The notes beneath the pieces were generated by a model. The model worked only from the letters and a program-made list of their open reading frames with translations. It was not told the DNA's origin and did not search any database. Source: Meandrina meandrites (taxonomy: Eukaryota > Cnidaria > Anthozoa > Scleractinia > Meandrinidae). Taken from it: a DNA stretch of 64,000 nt. The translations under genes and the position numbers were made by a program. Of this stretch, positions 34,649 through 46,670 are shown in pieces; the first letter of the stretch is position 1; each line of letters starts with the position of its first letter. Location of the stretch: NCBI GenBank assembly GCA_963693305.1, contig OY855904.1, forward strand, positions 48,773,761 to 48,837,760, given 5' to 3'.

Positions 34649-37600
34649 AGAAAATTCTACTCGTACTTCAAGTACTGGAGTAAGCTCTGGTATTAAATGG
34701 CGCAACATAAACTTTACCTTGCCTAAAAAAAACCTACATGTATAGAAATTTTAATTATTAATAATAATCCTTATTGCTCTTTTGTACAGATAAAATACTC
34801 TTTAGAATGTCTGTTCTAATCAATTCAACTCAAAATCCTGCTATTGCTCATTTTGCAGAGGGAGCAAATTTAAAGGACAGGAATTCATTGACTGGAATAT
34901 TACAACAGGTAAATGAAAAACCAGAGGATGGTTTTGTGCATGTCTGTCACCCTTACCTACAGTGTACAAAGTACAAAATATAATTTCTATTGTGTATTCA
35001 GTAAATGGTTTCTGCCCCTCATAACCCCCAGAAATCATCTGCTGAAATTGGTATGTTGTAGTACTAAAACTGTATGCAATCATTTAGTCTCTCCAAAGTG
35101 CTTAGAGTGGCACAATAATTGTCTTTTTCTTGGTGTACAGCTTGGATGACTAGTAAAAGTTGATTAAAAAAACTGTTTGACTGAACAGTTTTCAAAGTTA
35201 ATCTTGTTTGTATATTGTTATTTTTAAATGCAATGCCCAGGAGACAATGATTTAGTTGACTTCATTTTGATCCATAGATTGAAGTAATTTGTTCACTAAA
35301 AATAGACTAAACTCATCCATATATGATCCTCTCCTTTTTAAGCCTAACATAATTATATCACTTATTTCCATAACAGTGGCATTGCATATAATTATTAGTT
35401 TACAGAGCGCAGAAGAAGATACACTGTAATTGTCTTTCCAGCCTTCTGTTTAGCTGATATTGTCCATTACAGGATATAATCAATGACATGATCTGGTGGG
35501 ACTTGGCGACTTGGATAAAGTAAAATACATGAAGAAGAGTTCTCTAGTCAAATGCTCAGAAAAAAGATTATCTGAGTTCCCCAATGGGAGTCGAACCCAT
35601 GACCTTCCAGAAACTAACTAGTATATGATGACCTTGCTCACCATGAGTCCCCCATCGCTCAGTGGTAAGAGCGTCCAACCGGTATCTTGAAGGTCATGGA
35701 TTCACCTCCCATTGGGGAACTCAGAAAATCTTTTTTCTGAGTATTTGACTTGAGAACGCTTCTTCATTTATTTGACATAATCTGTTGTTTCTACAGGTTG
35801 CTGTTATGACAGATAATCAATACAGATTATTAAATCACTTGTATTCTGAAGTTCAGGTAAAAAAAATATTAATAATTTTAAATCATCATTCATTGAATGT
35901 AAGACAACAATCTCAATTGCCTATCATACAGTCAAACACCTTTCTCGTCTTCAAGCTAAAGGTATTAAATTAAAAAGATATATACACTCTGTACATGTGT
36001 ACCATATTAAGCAAATCCATACCCTAGACCAGAACAAGAAAAAAAAATTTAAAATAATTCTAGATCTCTAAAGTTAAGAAGGCATGTGAGATGTACAGTT
36101 TGTGTATGTCTTTAAAAACTGATTAGATAAAGAAGATTTATAAGCAGATTATTTCTTTGGGTGAAACCGTTTCAGTCAAGATGTTCCTAAGGCAAAATTT
36201 TCATTTTATATTTACATGTGGCTTGGAGATCGATTATTTTAATTTGAAGATTGAACAAAAATAATTATTAGCATATACCATGCTTGATACATGTATTTAT
36301 TTAATGTTGACAGTGCTTTCAATAAGCACTGACGGCCGATGAAAAGCATTGGCTACTTTGTTGTGCTTTGCTAAGGGAAGTCAGCTGCTTTTTTCCCATA
36401 ATTGAAGTAATATGAATTAAGATTCTTTCAAACAGTCAGTTACTCTACTTAAATGAGCTGACTACTTCGAATTTCATTGAAACCCTAGTGTTGATGTTTG
36501 TGTTATATTTTTTCCAGGTTGAAACATGGCCAAACTACAGTGAAACTGAAAAACAGGTTTTGCGTAGGTGAGAGCACTTACAAGCGTGATATTTAAATCT
36601 ACTCATCTAGTAAAGGGCCAAAAAGTGTGACCAATTTTTATTGATTCAAATTCTTTTGTGCAGTTGTTATCCAGTCAGAAGTTAAGAACAGCTTCCAGTT
36701 GGCTTGTGACTGGATTAATTTAAATCTGTATGAAAGAATGGGAATAATTTATAAAAATGGTCGCACTTTTGGGTATCATACGGTACAGATGTAGCTGTAA
36801 TTAAGCAATAGGACTCTAGAGAAAGGTGCACTTTTTGCAGAAAAAAATGGGATGGGGTGGGGCATCAATTCATCATTTTGATCAGCTCTGGATGTGGGGA
36901 TCTCTTAAGCACAAAAATTTAAAGTATAGCGTTTAATGTTTTCTGTTTTTAATAACTCTTCATTGTTGCAGGAAAATGAAATCTGAAATGAATGATAGCA
37001 CTTTAGTTTCATCCTCATCATCTCCACCTAAAAAGACTGAGGTAAGATCCTCTTTAAACAATTTCACTACTGCTTTAAGCAACAATTTGACTTGTAACCC
37101 GCAAAATGTCATGTTCATTTGTGCAGTGACAAGTATGTCACCAAGTGTTGCAATTCAGTGCACCTTATGAACTACTTGTAATCACCCACAAACAACACAT
37201 TAATGTTTAGCATCCTGTCAAACAAGATAGAAGTAGAAGCAGCGCTTGCCGGATCTAGAGAGACCCCCTACTCTCCACTCCTGCCGTGCTTCTCGCGCAA
37301 TTTTGACCTGGTTTCAACTATACTAGTAAGAATTTTTGGGGCTATAAATTTTCATTCATAGAGCCTGGCTGAATGAACACATGTAGAATAATCATTTGTC
37401 ATTCCCTTATCTATCTATGGGAGGCGTGGCGGCCTAATGGTTAGTGCGCTGTACTTTAGATCGAGCGGTCCGGGTTCAAGCCCTGGCTTGGGCACTGCGT
37501 TGTGTTCTTGTCAAGACACTTCAATCTCGTAGTGCCTCTCTCCACCCAGGGGTGAATAAATGGGTATCAGCAAATTTACTGCTGGGGGTAACCCTGTGAT

Positions 37601-40060
37601 GGAATAGCATCCCATCCAGGGGGGAGTAGAAATACTCCTAGTCGCTTCATGCTACGGAAACTGGGATAAGCTCCGGCCTGATGGGCCACTTGGCTGAAAC
37701 GCAGACTTTTTAATTTTTTTTTCAAGTACATACATGTACATGTATACCAGATCTTTCTAAATTGTGTGTCAAATTTTCACTTACATTTAGACAAACAAGC
37801 AAACAAGCAAAAGGATTTGTCCCAGTGAAGCTGAAAGATCTTCAAAGAGGCAACGCATTTCTCATATCAAAAATAATAACAATATAGTCAAACGTCAAGA
37901 AGATAAAAGTTCAAATAGTGAAGATAAATCTAAATTGTCCAAGACAAGCCCAGCTGAATGTACAAAAGTATCATTACCGGTCAAACAAGAAGTGGAATCC
38001 AGTACAACAGGTAAACTTACCACTGAGAATTATTGTTCTTAAATCATTAATAATTCGTCAAAGGAAAAAGGTGGTATAGATGTATGTTCTTAAGTTTCGA
38101 TTGAGAAGATATATCAAACAGTCGAGCGAGTGTTTCGTCACATTTCTAAACACCTCGAAAAATACTCCGCTGCCGGTTTGATTCATGACTTCTACCATTA
38201 CGTCAAGAAAACGGTATTTTGTATTCGCATTTTGGAGGTAAATACATGTACTGAATATTTGACTTTTTCACTTTTTCTTTTCGTTCTTTTCCTAGAAAAC
38301 TCAATTAACGGTGTAAATGGTTTGGACTCTCCTGAATTTATGAGGTAAGTTATTTTATTTACTTTCGATAAACAATACAGTTGTATTTAAACAATCACGG
38401 ACCAGTCAACTAAGTCAAGGCAGTTTTATTTGACAACAACAAAACTGAAGTCAGGACACAGAAAGACACTGCTCAAGCAAGCGCGGGAAAAAACACGTGA
38501 TCTGAGTCTCGCACGTGATTGGATAGCACTTCCTCGCCGACATCATGAGCCGTTGCTTTCATTCTTTGTTTATAAATCGTATGCCTACGCCCTTAAGTAC
38601 GTTGCAAACTTTTTCTTTTTTAGAAAATACAAGCCGATAACATCATACGAGCAGCGTTGCTTGTACAAGAAAGACTTCCAAACAGAATATGAAGAGTACA
38701 CAGCCCTGAAAGAGAAGATCGACTCAGTTTCCACAAAGTTTACTGAACTTCAAAGCAAAAGACTCCAGTTTGATGTAGAAAGCACCGAAAGACAGGTTCG
38801 TTTGTTCGACCTCAGTTTCCAGTGTTAGCAGCATATTGGCTGAACATCCAAATCGTCTTTGATTCACGTTAATGGTCACGCTAGTCTCTTGGGCAGCCGG
38901 GGCGCGCGTTACTTGGGTCGTCACGCAACACTGGTGAAAAGTGTTGCGTGACTTAGATAACGGGCTAGCGCTTTGATGTGTGTAAAAGCTTTTGTTGCAC
39001 GTGTTAAGGGAGTTTATGCAGTAATGAGGTTATTTTATAGCGGCGTTTGTCTCCACTCCGTGGAAGTCTTGACGGCGATTCGTAAGAATGTTATTTTAGT
39101 TGTTTCCTAACTTCGTGTCGTTTTATTCTTCTAACTCTCCTCCTTCTCTCTTTAGGCCATAGACAAAGAAGTTCTAGAACTGTACGAGAAGATTCAAAAG
39201 GTGAGATGTTCTCTATTTTAATTCTGTATGGAGATAATTTGTATTTCAATTTTTATTTTATATAGTTCAAGCATTGTGCTTTAAAATTTTATCGTGTTTA
39301 AATGTGATGTGATGACGATGCAACTTTCTACCGCATGGTCTCCTTCACATCAAACCTTTTGCAATACAAATAGTTAAAATGTTGTCCACATTATGTCAGC
39401 AAACCTTTCAGCAAAATAGTTGGGCAAAATAATTTAAGAATTTTGCTGGAATAATGGTGACATATTTACAGGAAAATTCTTTCTTTCATCGGTTTTTACT
39501 TTCACATCTTATAATGACATTTTACATTTACATCACATTTACAATCTCGACACTGTACATAAGCCTTTCTAAGAATAGCTTACTCACGAAAGACATACCT
39601 CAAGGCCCATTACCCGAGATATGAACAACCCTAGTTATCATTTTTCTTCTGTCTGTCTCGTGCAGCAGTTTAGTAGCTCTCGTAAGCTTGTAGTTCTACT
39701 GGTCCTCTTATGTAGCAGTTGCTACTGTTTTGGGAGCTAGGGGCATTGTTCCTGTTGTTTGTTCTGTTGTTCTCTCGAAGAGTGGCGAGCTATTCATGCG
39801 AGACTTTGTTAAGACTGGTTCCTTGATTGGCGAAGTCGACTAGGTTTGGAACCGGTGCGTACAAAGAACTGTTAAGTACAAAGAACTGTTAAGTAAGAGT
39901 TAAGAAAACAAAAGAAATTCAAGTATTGACTACCTACATGTTTTATTTTCAGGATACCCTGTGGCAGCAGACCAAGAAACAGTGTCACGAGCTACACACT
40001 AAACTGTCTTACATCAAAGGACTCATCGCCGCTTATGACAAGAGCGCTGGAAACACGTGA
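28375..40060 (+). CDS. ELL: RNA polymerase II elongation factor ELL
   Basis: ELL family proteins suppress Pol II pausing as part of super- and little-elongation complexes. Fifteen exons join in frame into 514 residues: 28375-28509, 28644-28691, 30584-30834, 31833-31861, 31973-32090, 34067-34137, 34790-34908, 35797-35856, 36518-36567, 36972-37041, 37791-38010, 38296-38344, 38624-38795, 39156-39200, 39953-40060. All junctions are GT-AG. The N-terminal ELL domain (about 1-295) shows HVKLTDSCLRALEEYQ, DCIQQPGG, KATDDSYQ, RERVIHLLAVKPYKKPELITRL and WPNYSETEKQVL. A Ser/Lys-rich, probably disordered linker spans about 296-405. The occludin/ELL homology domain (about 407-510) runs from KPITSYEQRCLYKKDFQTEY to CHELHTKLSYIKGLIAAYD. 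Length is close to the shorter vertebrate ELL proteins; invertebrates usually have one ELL, so ELL1/2/3 cannot be separated. Confidence 0.93.
30187..30348. mobile_element. 162-bp element with GGGCTGTGCTCTAAG-type ends
   Basis: Ends are AAGGCTGTGCTCTAAG on the left and the inverse of AGGGCTGTGCTCTAAG on the right. The interior shares AAGAAATAAGATTAT and GCAAAAGTTAG with 32210-32290. It appears to be an internally deleted relative of the element at 32194-32927. In ELL intron 2. Confidence 0.65.
30850..31200. mobile_element. Possible TA-ended element in ELL intron 3
   Basis: ATACCTTAAACACCCGCAAATAAGCC on the left is mirrored by GCGGCTTATCTGCAGCTGTTTATGGTAT on the right, giving TACC(T/A)TAAACA ends. 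Between them is non-coding sequence. Similar TACCGTAAAA ends occur at 41697 and 52964. Confidence 0.4.
31305..31557. repeat. (GGTA/GGTG)n degenerate tetranucleotide tract
   Basis: About 250 bp of TAGG and TGGG tetramers with two interruptions by a longer unit containing ACTGTAGGT. In ELL intron 3, about 280 bp before exon 4. Confidence 0.9.
32194..32927. mobile_element. 734-bp non-autonomous element with AGGGCTGTGCTCTAAG ends
   Basis: The left end AGGGCTGTGCTCTAAG is inverted at 32913-32927 (CTTAGAGCACAGCCT). No ORF resembles a transposase. It lies in ELL intron 5. The shorter copy at 30187-30348 shares ends and inner segments. Confidence 0.6.
33473..33514. repeat. (AAAT)n microsatellite
   Basis: Run of AAAT units immediately left of the small foldback at 33517, in ELL intron 5. 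Confidence 0.85.
33517..33630. mobile_element. 114-bp MITE-like element with GTTATCCTGC ends
   Basis: GTTATCCTGC at the left is inverted as GCAGGATAAC at the right. Inner parts (GGAATATCGCCTGATATTTAGCC against GGGCTAAAGTCAGATGATATTCC) are also inverted, giving nearly full-length foldback. Confidence 0.6.
34385..34612 (-). mobile_element. SINE family A with tRNA-like head, reverse orientation
   Basis: On the minus strand it starts with GGGAAGCAGGATGACCCAAT then GGTTAGCATGCTG (box A), and has box B GGATTCAAGCCC and the family body. The 3' part ends near 34385. It is bracketed by long G runs at 34324-34342 and 34620-34645. In ELL intron 6. Confidence 0.8.
35522..35774. mobile_element. Head-to-head tRNA-like foldback, about 250 bp
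   Basis: Two arms of about 100 bp are inverted copies, sharing AAATNNATGAAGAAG, GTTCTC, AGTCAAATNCTCAGAAAAAA, GAGTTCCCCAATGGGAG and CATGACCTTC. The right arm (plus strand) carries a tRNA-like start CCCCATCGCTCAGTGGTAAG (box A). The left arm read on the minus strand carries an intact box B (GGGTTCGACTCCC). It resembles two copies of a third tRNA-derived SINE joined head to head. In ELL intron 7, ending 22 bp before exon 8. Confidence 0.7.
37418..37710 (+). mobile_element. SINE family A, full length
   Basis: tRNA-like head GGGAGGCGTGGCGGCCTAAT then GGTTAGTGCGCTG (box A) and GGGTTCAAGCCC (box B). The body has TGGGCACTGCGTTGTG, CTCTCTCCACCCAGG and GGATAAGCTCCGGCC, with 3' end CGCAGACTTTTTAA. In ELL intron 10. 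Confidence 0.85.
38920..38952. repeat. Perfect hairpin GTCACGCAACACT
   Basis: GTCACGCAACACT and its exact inverse are separated by seven bases. Variants of GTCACGCAAC recur at 50317-50371, 52351-52395 and 53514-53560, so it is probably a remnant of a dispersed foldback repeat. In ELL intron 13. Confidence 0.5.
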
Positions 40061-40321
40061 CAATCACCTGACAGTCACGTGAACACAGAACCAAACTCAC
40101 GCGCGTGTTGCCGGGCCATCACTCCAACACGCCGGTGGAAAATTGGAAAGGATACAATTAACGGCGACAGAAGGGGCGAAATGCCATCGTTGTTTACATG
40201 CTGTATGCACGCTTGTTGGAGAAAAAGCAACAATTGGACTGGAAATGTGCCGAGATTTATCTCGGATTAAAACACGCTCGCAATTTGTTTCCGAGCAAGG
40301 GGAATAAGCAAGCATTAGCAA

Positions 40322-40327
40322 AATAAA
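40322..40327 (+). terminator. Likely ELL poly(A) signal
   Basis: The first AATAAA after the stop codon, 262 bp downstream, followed by TGTCCTGTAAATTG. Further AATAAA copies at about 40412 and 40542 are alternatives. Confidence 0.5.
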
Positions 40328-40754
40328 TTAAATATTGTCCTGTAAATTGCTGCGATTGCAGGCTAGGTAAAATATTACAAATTTCTCTATTAGCGATCTA
40401 AGTTAAATTAATGAATAAATTACAAATTTAGTTACTATTCCACCATTAGGCTTTCCTGTGTCGTGGAATTAAATTCTACCACAAAACGCCTATTTCTGTT
40501 GTCTTGCACTGAATGTTAGAAGCTCCCAGCAGTTTAAACTGAATAAAAATCTAGAATTGAACTGAGCGACCGAGTTTTGTTTTGAATGAAGTAGTTTAAA
40601 GTAGAAAGTTGTTGGTGGAAGTCATAGAAGAAATGATAATTACAGAGCGATTGAAAAGTTGACTGGCCAAAAAAGTGGACGTGATAAGAAAGTTATTACA
40701 TTTTGGCTGCCTGTTGTGACCTCCCTACTCGAAGAGTGACAGCATCTTCTGCTG

Positions 40755-41026
40755 TGGAGCTTATCCCGGTTTTGGTAGTTTTAAGCGAACGAGAGTAGGT
40801 ATTTCCATTCTCCCCCGCCCCCCAACCCCCTGGATGGGATGCTAGTACATCACAGGGTTACACCCAGCAGTAAATTCGCCGGTACCCATTTATACACCTG
40901 GGTGGAGAGAGGCACAGCCAGAGTTCAGTGTATTGCCCAAGAGCACAACACAATAACCCCGCCATGGCTTGAACCCGGACCGCTCGATTCCTGGAGACAA
41001 GCTCATTAACCGGCGCGACGCTAGGG
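40755..41026 (-). mobile_element. SINE family A, reverse orientation
   Basis: Minus-strand head with GCGTCGCGCCGGTTAATGAG and box B CGGGTTCAAGCCA, then the family body and the 3' GGGATAAGCTCC segment. It is downstream of ELL. Confidence 0.8.
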
Positions 41027-41038
41027 AAAATGTGTCTT

Positions 41039-41230
41039 ACGGCGGGTTACAGGATACGACGTTATCGCACGCGACAAGCTTACGACATGCCTGCGACAGG
41101 ATTTAGGATCATTTATGCGCGCGCGTCTGTCGTAAGGATGTGGTAGGTTGACTTAAACGACGCGGTCCATGTTGTAGGCCTGTCGTAAGCTTGTCTCGTG
41201 CAAGAAAAATGTACCCTGTAATTCGCCCCT
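41039..41230. mobile_element. About 190-bp MITE with GACAAGCTTACGACA inverted repeats
   Basis: Left GGGTTACAGGATACGAC...ACAAGCTTACGACATGCCT is mirrored on the right by AGGCCTGTCGTAAGCTTGTC...GTACCCTGTAATTCGCCC. No coding capacity. Confidence 0.6.
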
Positions 41231-41696
41231 TAGCAATTAAGTCACGAATGGTTTTGGTTTTTTTTGTTTGGATGAAAAAACTGACTGGCGCGAGGTTTCT
41301 CAACCAATAGAGAGATTAAAAAAAAGCACCGCAAACGTCAGAATACTGTAGATTCTGTTTACTTTTTCTCTAATTATTAAATAAATCCATCATAAAAATA
41401 GAAAACAATTTATAAAACGAAGCTACTCACTTTGATATGTTGGCGGCTGACGGCAAAGGTTGTTTTTCGGCGTTGCCGTTCGCATGGTCTGGGTTTCGGC
41501 ACCAGACGAGATCTAGGCCGCTGTTCTTGGACGAGCCAGGCAAAATTTACTGTCTATCTGAGTCGAATGCAATTAGTGCCGCCTCAGCTGAGTAATAGTT
41601 CTGTTTATACTCCTGGTCGGTTTAATAGGGAGCTGCCATTCGGGTTATACATGATGGTGCCAAACAACTGCTCAAGTTCTACTTATTATAATGTCA

Positions 41697-42008
41697 TACC
41701 GTAAAATTCCGTTATAAGCTCCCCGCCGCTTATACGCCCCCCCCCCCCCCCCTCGGAAACAAAAAGATTTATCCGGTTATAAGCTCCCCTGGATATAAGC
41801 CCCCCTCTGCTGGATGACAGTACTGAACACAGCTAAATGTTGCTTTATTATGACTTTTTAACTTAAAACACATTTCGATCAACACTTCCGTGGCTCGTTT
41901 TTGTTTTATTCCGCTTATAATCCTCCCGGATATAAGCCCCTCAGTTTATAAGCCCACCCAAAACTCTTTACGAAGTTGTACAAGCCCAGGGCATAACCGG
42001 AATTATAT
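41697..42008. mobile_element. TACCGTAAAATTCCG-ended element, copy 1
   Basis: Ends TACCGTAAAATTCCGTTATA and, reversed from the right, AATTCCGGTTATGCCC. The inside repeats TTATAAGC(T/C)CC several times and has a C run. A second, partly inverted copy is at 52964-53166, sharing GTACTGAACACAGCTAAATG- and AAAAAGTC-type segments. Confidence 0.6.
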
Positions 42009-43288
42009 AGAGGCAAACAACTGCTCATTGTCTACTAATTAAAATTTCATTTTTTGGCTATTGTTTCTCAGCCGTGATAGGGCCACTACTAACCCAGAGT
42101 TCTCTACCAAGGACTTTTTTGGCTAAATCGTAGGTTTTGCTGGGCTATCACTTTAGCCTTCAATATTTTAGAATGTCTGATGCAAATATTCTGTGAGTTA
42201 ATTTATCAAGTCGCTCTTTCAATGTTTCGCAACTGTGTATTTGGAAAGGAAAAGACGATTGTTTATGTAAGTCTGATTCGTAATGACGTATGTCTCTTAG
42301 AGCAAACCAAAGAACCAATGAACTGCCTGCAACTAAACTTGACGATTCATCTGTTCAAACCAAGTTCGGTTGCACTGTGACGACAGCGTGGCAGGCATCT
42401 AAGAATATACTATCTGCTGCATATTTTATTGGAAAACGGGAGGGTAGGTTTGTAACAATGCCACGATCAGACCATGATCCCAATGTTGCTGTCCTCGGAG
42501 TTCGCCAAAATCGTGGCAGCTCCATAACTTCAGGAGAGGCAAATGGCTCTGTTTCTTGTTTGCCGGTGGGAGCTGAGAGAAATGGACTCGCGTCTTCAAA
42601 AACACCACTTACTTGGAACAAATCCGGTATGAGATCGTGAGTAATTTGCACAATGAATGGTCTATCTAATTTTCTCATATCATGATGTAATATGTTATCG
42701 CACGCGTTTAACACAATGATTTACAATGTACATGTCTAAAACTGGGGCTATATCGAAGCCATGAAACCACAGCCATTGTATTACAATCATTGATTTTCTT
42801 TAGACAGAATATTTGGAGCCACCTTTTAAATAGGACAGAAAGGAGTCAATTTTAATTCAAAAATATATAGTTATATATCGGAATATTTATGTTTTGCTGG
42901 CAGACAAATGCACCTATTTTACTTAAATGGGACCGGGTGAGAGGCTATAATCGGAACAAGATAAAACCTGCATGGTTGGCGGTCAGTGCCTGTGTTAATT
43001 CCAAGGTAGTTCGTGACCATTTGATAATCTTATATGCACCTAAATCTTTTTGCCAGGTGCAGTTGAAAGCCTTTCCAAAAAAATCCCAACCGCACCTCAC
43101 CTGCACCCTCCCACGCCAAGCCCCCCCCCCCCCCCCTCCCCGTCCCGAACTAGCGAACATGCGCTCGATGACAAAAAGGCCCTATAAGCAAGCCCCTGAT
43201 TTATTTTTGAAATCGCGATACTAATTAACCGATCCTGTAAAATGCGAATGAACGAGTAAAGTTTTCCATGCGGCCAAAATGTACTTAG

Positions 43289-43493
43289 GGACGGACCATT
43301 ATTTTCCTGGAGGGTGCACCCCTGCAACATTTTTTTTTTCGAAATGCAAACTAATTTTTTTACACATTTCGTGGTTGCAAGCAATTTATTTTGTCTTTTT
43401 AGGCCCTGCAAACAATTTTTTTCAATATTTTTCATACCCACCCCCCACTCCCCCCCCCCCCCACCCCTCTTCCCGAAAAATAATGGTCCGTCC
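43289..43493. mobile_element. 205-bp MITE with GGACGGACCATTATTTT ends
   Basis: The left GGACGGACCATTATTTTCCT is matched on the right by AAAAATAATGGTCCGTCC. The inner segment TGCAAACAATTTTTTTCA is shared with a fragment at 56330-56550. Confidence 0.7.
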
Positions 43494-44371
43494 ATTAACC
43501 ACTACCTCCTGGGGCAAGAATGGAACATCAGACAAGCATCAAACGATAAACAGACGTAACTAATTCAATCTCAACTTGTAGATTACCGCATTCATCTTTG
43601 ATTACTTATCAAACCTTACATAAGTCAAACAAACTCCACATGCATCGGTCACACGGGCGGACATGTAGGTTTATATACAGCAAGCTTTTCGAGATAAGTG
43701 TGATTTATAGAGGCAGTGAAATGCTCCCTGAATTGGACAGTGTAGTTAAGTTTCAAATGGGTTTAAATTATCTCTGATGTGATTGGACATTTGAGTGTGT
43801 AACTGACACTCACTGACACCTGAAGACAATGTAATTTCATTGAGCACCTCTGCACCGAAGCGAACTAACACCCTTTCACTTCGTTCAAGTTCCAAGCGAG
43901 AGATCGAGTTTTTGTAAAATACGAATTTCGATTGTTCGTTCGAGATCCACAAGCGATGGCTGGGGTACGAGAGCGAACGGATAGCAAAATCAAGTATGAG
44001 CCGGCAAGTAAGTGCTTGTAAAATGTAGCCAGAGTTTGTTTGATGGATTGAGGGATCGTCCCCTAATGTGCAGGGGCACCTTTTCTTTCATCTTCGTAGA
44101 ATTGTTTATCACTAAAAACCTGTTTCGATCAACGTGCAAGGTGGTGATTTCCGTGCCAACTTTGTGCGCTAACCTATTTCCTAGCGCCAGAGTAAAACGC
44201 GCGTAAAGATGCACTTTATTGGGTTCTCACAAGTGCTCAGCGGCATAATTATCTCAAACAATATTGTTTGTAAACGACTTCAGTTTGCTCGCTTGCTGTT
44301 ATAAATTGTTTTAATTACAATAACTGCAGTCTTCCTGGAAATATTCGGCCTGGCCGGGCTAAATACGGGAG

Positions 44372-44665
44372 TTGTGGACTGCCCAGTTACACGGGCGCGC
44401 AGGTTCTCTGTTGATGTTACAGCTGTTCTTGTTAATGGCAGGTCTGACAATTGCACAAAAAAAGTCGGTATACAAACGGTCTGCTAGTGTCAAAGATGCT
44501 GTCTTTGGTAACAGAGCTACGCAACGAAACTATTTTCACAAAATGTCTTGTTTTAAAAGTACAATGAGACATTTATTTTGCAAATGCAATAAAAAACGTA
44601 AGAGGCCGAGCAACCCCTTCAAATACAGGTCACAAAGTCGCATATTTCTTGTGAAATCTCTTTAA
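44372..44665 (+). CDS. Hypothetical 97-residue ORF with signal-peptide-like N terminus
   Basis: The frame begins with 12 polar residues and then a hydrophobic stretch (SLLMLQLFLLMAGLTIAQ, about residues 12-30) that resembles a signal peptide, followed by a basic region with three cysteines (MSCFKSTMRHLFCKCNKKRKR). There is no homology I recognise, no nearby exon to support it, and chance occurrence is quite possible. Neither expression nor function can be claimed. Confidence 0.15.
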   Translation: MWTAQLHGRAGSLLMLQLFLLMAGLTIAQKKSVYKRSASVKDAVFGNRATQRNYFHKMSCFKSTMRHLFCKCNKKRKRPSNPFKYRSQSRIFLVKSL

Positions 44666-46670
44666 AACTGCCGATTATATTCTGCGCTTATTTTCAGCTC
44701 TGTTTGAATAGAAACACAGCTGATTTTACCAAAGAGCAAAGTTTGAACAAATGAATTATGAAATCGTAGTAAACCTTTTTGGTTGTAAAATTATCTGTCT
44801 ATATTTCGCCGGTATCAGTCAAAATATGCGTTACAATATACAGGTCCCGATTTGTTGTTCAAAACAGGTCCTAGTTGCAAGGTGACCCTGAAATGTATTT
44901 AAAAAAATATCCAGTCTTGTTTATTTTGTCTTTTGTCGCGAACGTAGCGCCTTTGTCATTTTATTTGTTTTGGGTTTGATTACTCTCTCAGTCAAAAATT
45001 TTAACCTACTTGCAAGTAATTTGTCCGTTCCCGGTACAAGCTTGTACGGCAATGATCACAGTGGCGTGTCGCAAGTCTCGCGCCCTGCCACTTGTCTGAC
45101 AGATTTACATCCACAAGAAAGACCTGTCTTGTTTTAATCTGTATTCTCGACTCTTTTGGGAGGAAAGAGAGCTAAATCTACTCTGTTTGTAGCAATAAAT
45201 ATGCAACGATATATAGACAAAAACCAAATGGGGGTGGGAGAGGGGGGTATTTTGAGAATTGTTACCCGAGGGCTAGAGAGTACTTGAAAATGTCTATCAA
45301 ATATGTCTTCTTCTCTACCCCAAATGTGAGATGTTACCAAATGCTCCCCCCCCCCCCCCCCCCCCCTCATCCCTCGCCAAAAAAAAAACCTTTCTCTGAG
45401 GTCGTATCGCGTATATATCGTGATCTGGAGCAGAAATGATTGATCAATTAAGAGGGTCACAAGTTTTGCCCCGACAAAAGCGATACTCCTCATGGAGACT
45501 AGAGATCATCAATAAGATTACTGTCGACGATTCGAACCTTGCACTTTGGGCTTTTCCCACTAGCCGTATTCACTAATAGGGACATACACCTTCTGCTACG
45601 AGGCGCAGAAATTTGACGAAAATTATACGTCCCCACGCTGGCTAAGAAACATGTAACTAATACAACTAAACACGCTAATCTTTAGTTTTCATTCACAACC
45701 CTTTCAAAGGTACTTCAAAGTAACTTGATACAAAAAGTTGGCATTTTTCACGTTCCACCGGTTTGAAGTTCTTTTGTCACGCAATATTTTTTTAGCATGA
45801 CGTTATACGGCAAACGAGCAAGCTTCTCTTTCATTTTGTTACCTGTTTAATCGAATTCTAAATAAATTCCTCCGAAAAAAAAACCCACACATTTACGACA
45901 AACTTTCCGATTGCAAACGCCAAATGGCAGAAGTTGAATTTTTGCCGTTCGCGGGAAAAACAAACGTCATGCTGTTCCGTCTATAAACGTGTAACGCGAG
46001 AAAACCGGAAGGACCGTGACTGAATATACAGCATTCTGAAGGCGACCCCGACATAAGCTTGACTAAAACCTAGACATGCCGTCCCTAATTCCCGTTAATT
46101 CTTTAAGCCCTAGATTTATGGGATAAAGAGCGAAAGAAGTGCTTTGTCCAGTGAAATTCGTCGGCATGTGCTGCCATTTTTAAAAATTTCTTGAAAAGCG
46201 TGACAAGGAGCTGCCTGTTCGGTTCCCGTTCTTATTCCCTAAGTAGTTTTGTTACATGTTTCAAGACGTCAGCGACTCCGTGATCAAACATTGTTGTTGG
46301 GAAAATTACTCACAAGATATCTATGCAGCTGCTGTCTTTCTATTGCCCCTCTCGACTGGCTGGCAGAGCCGGAGTTCCCCCTTTGGGCTGTTATATTTAG
46401 ATTGTCACACGATCACTATGCCACCGTATTTTAATTCTTCCCGAAATTGAACGAAACCTCACAACAACAATGATTTTTTTTCTTAACACCAAAAAGTAAT
46501 AATTAACCAAAAATCACTGAACAAGAATGGTTGTGGCTTAAGAAGATTAAGGTGAATCACGAACCACGAACTTATAGAAACAGACCTGCCGTCTGTGGAG
46601 GGCAATTTTACAATCTCTCCTTTCCTCTCTTTCTTCTTCATTTGATTTTCTCCGTTGTTTTTCTATTGTA

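Larger units (their letters stand above)
42009..46670. other. Intergenic region without a recognised gene
   Basis: Apart from one MITE (43289-43493) nothing is assignable. Two open frames stand out. The first is 42714-42355 on the minus strand (119 codons), without recognisable motifs. The second is 44372-44665 on the plus strand (97 codons), treated separately. C runs occur at 43121-43136, 43451-43462 and 45344-45366. No spliced gene structure with conserved protein segments is seen. Confidence 0.5.

Noticed and set aside
37418..37492. Possible functional tRNA gene
   Set aside because: It is the tRNA-like head of SINE family A, present in several copies in the window.
42355..42714. 119-codon minus-strand ORF (overlapped by a 116-codon plus-strand ORF)
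   Set aside because: No recognisable domain, no splice partners, and both strands are open, which suggests a compositional effect.
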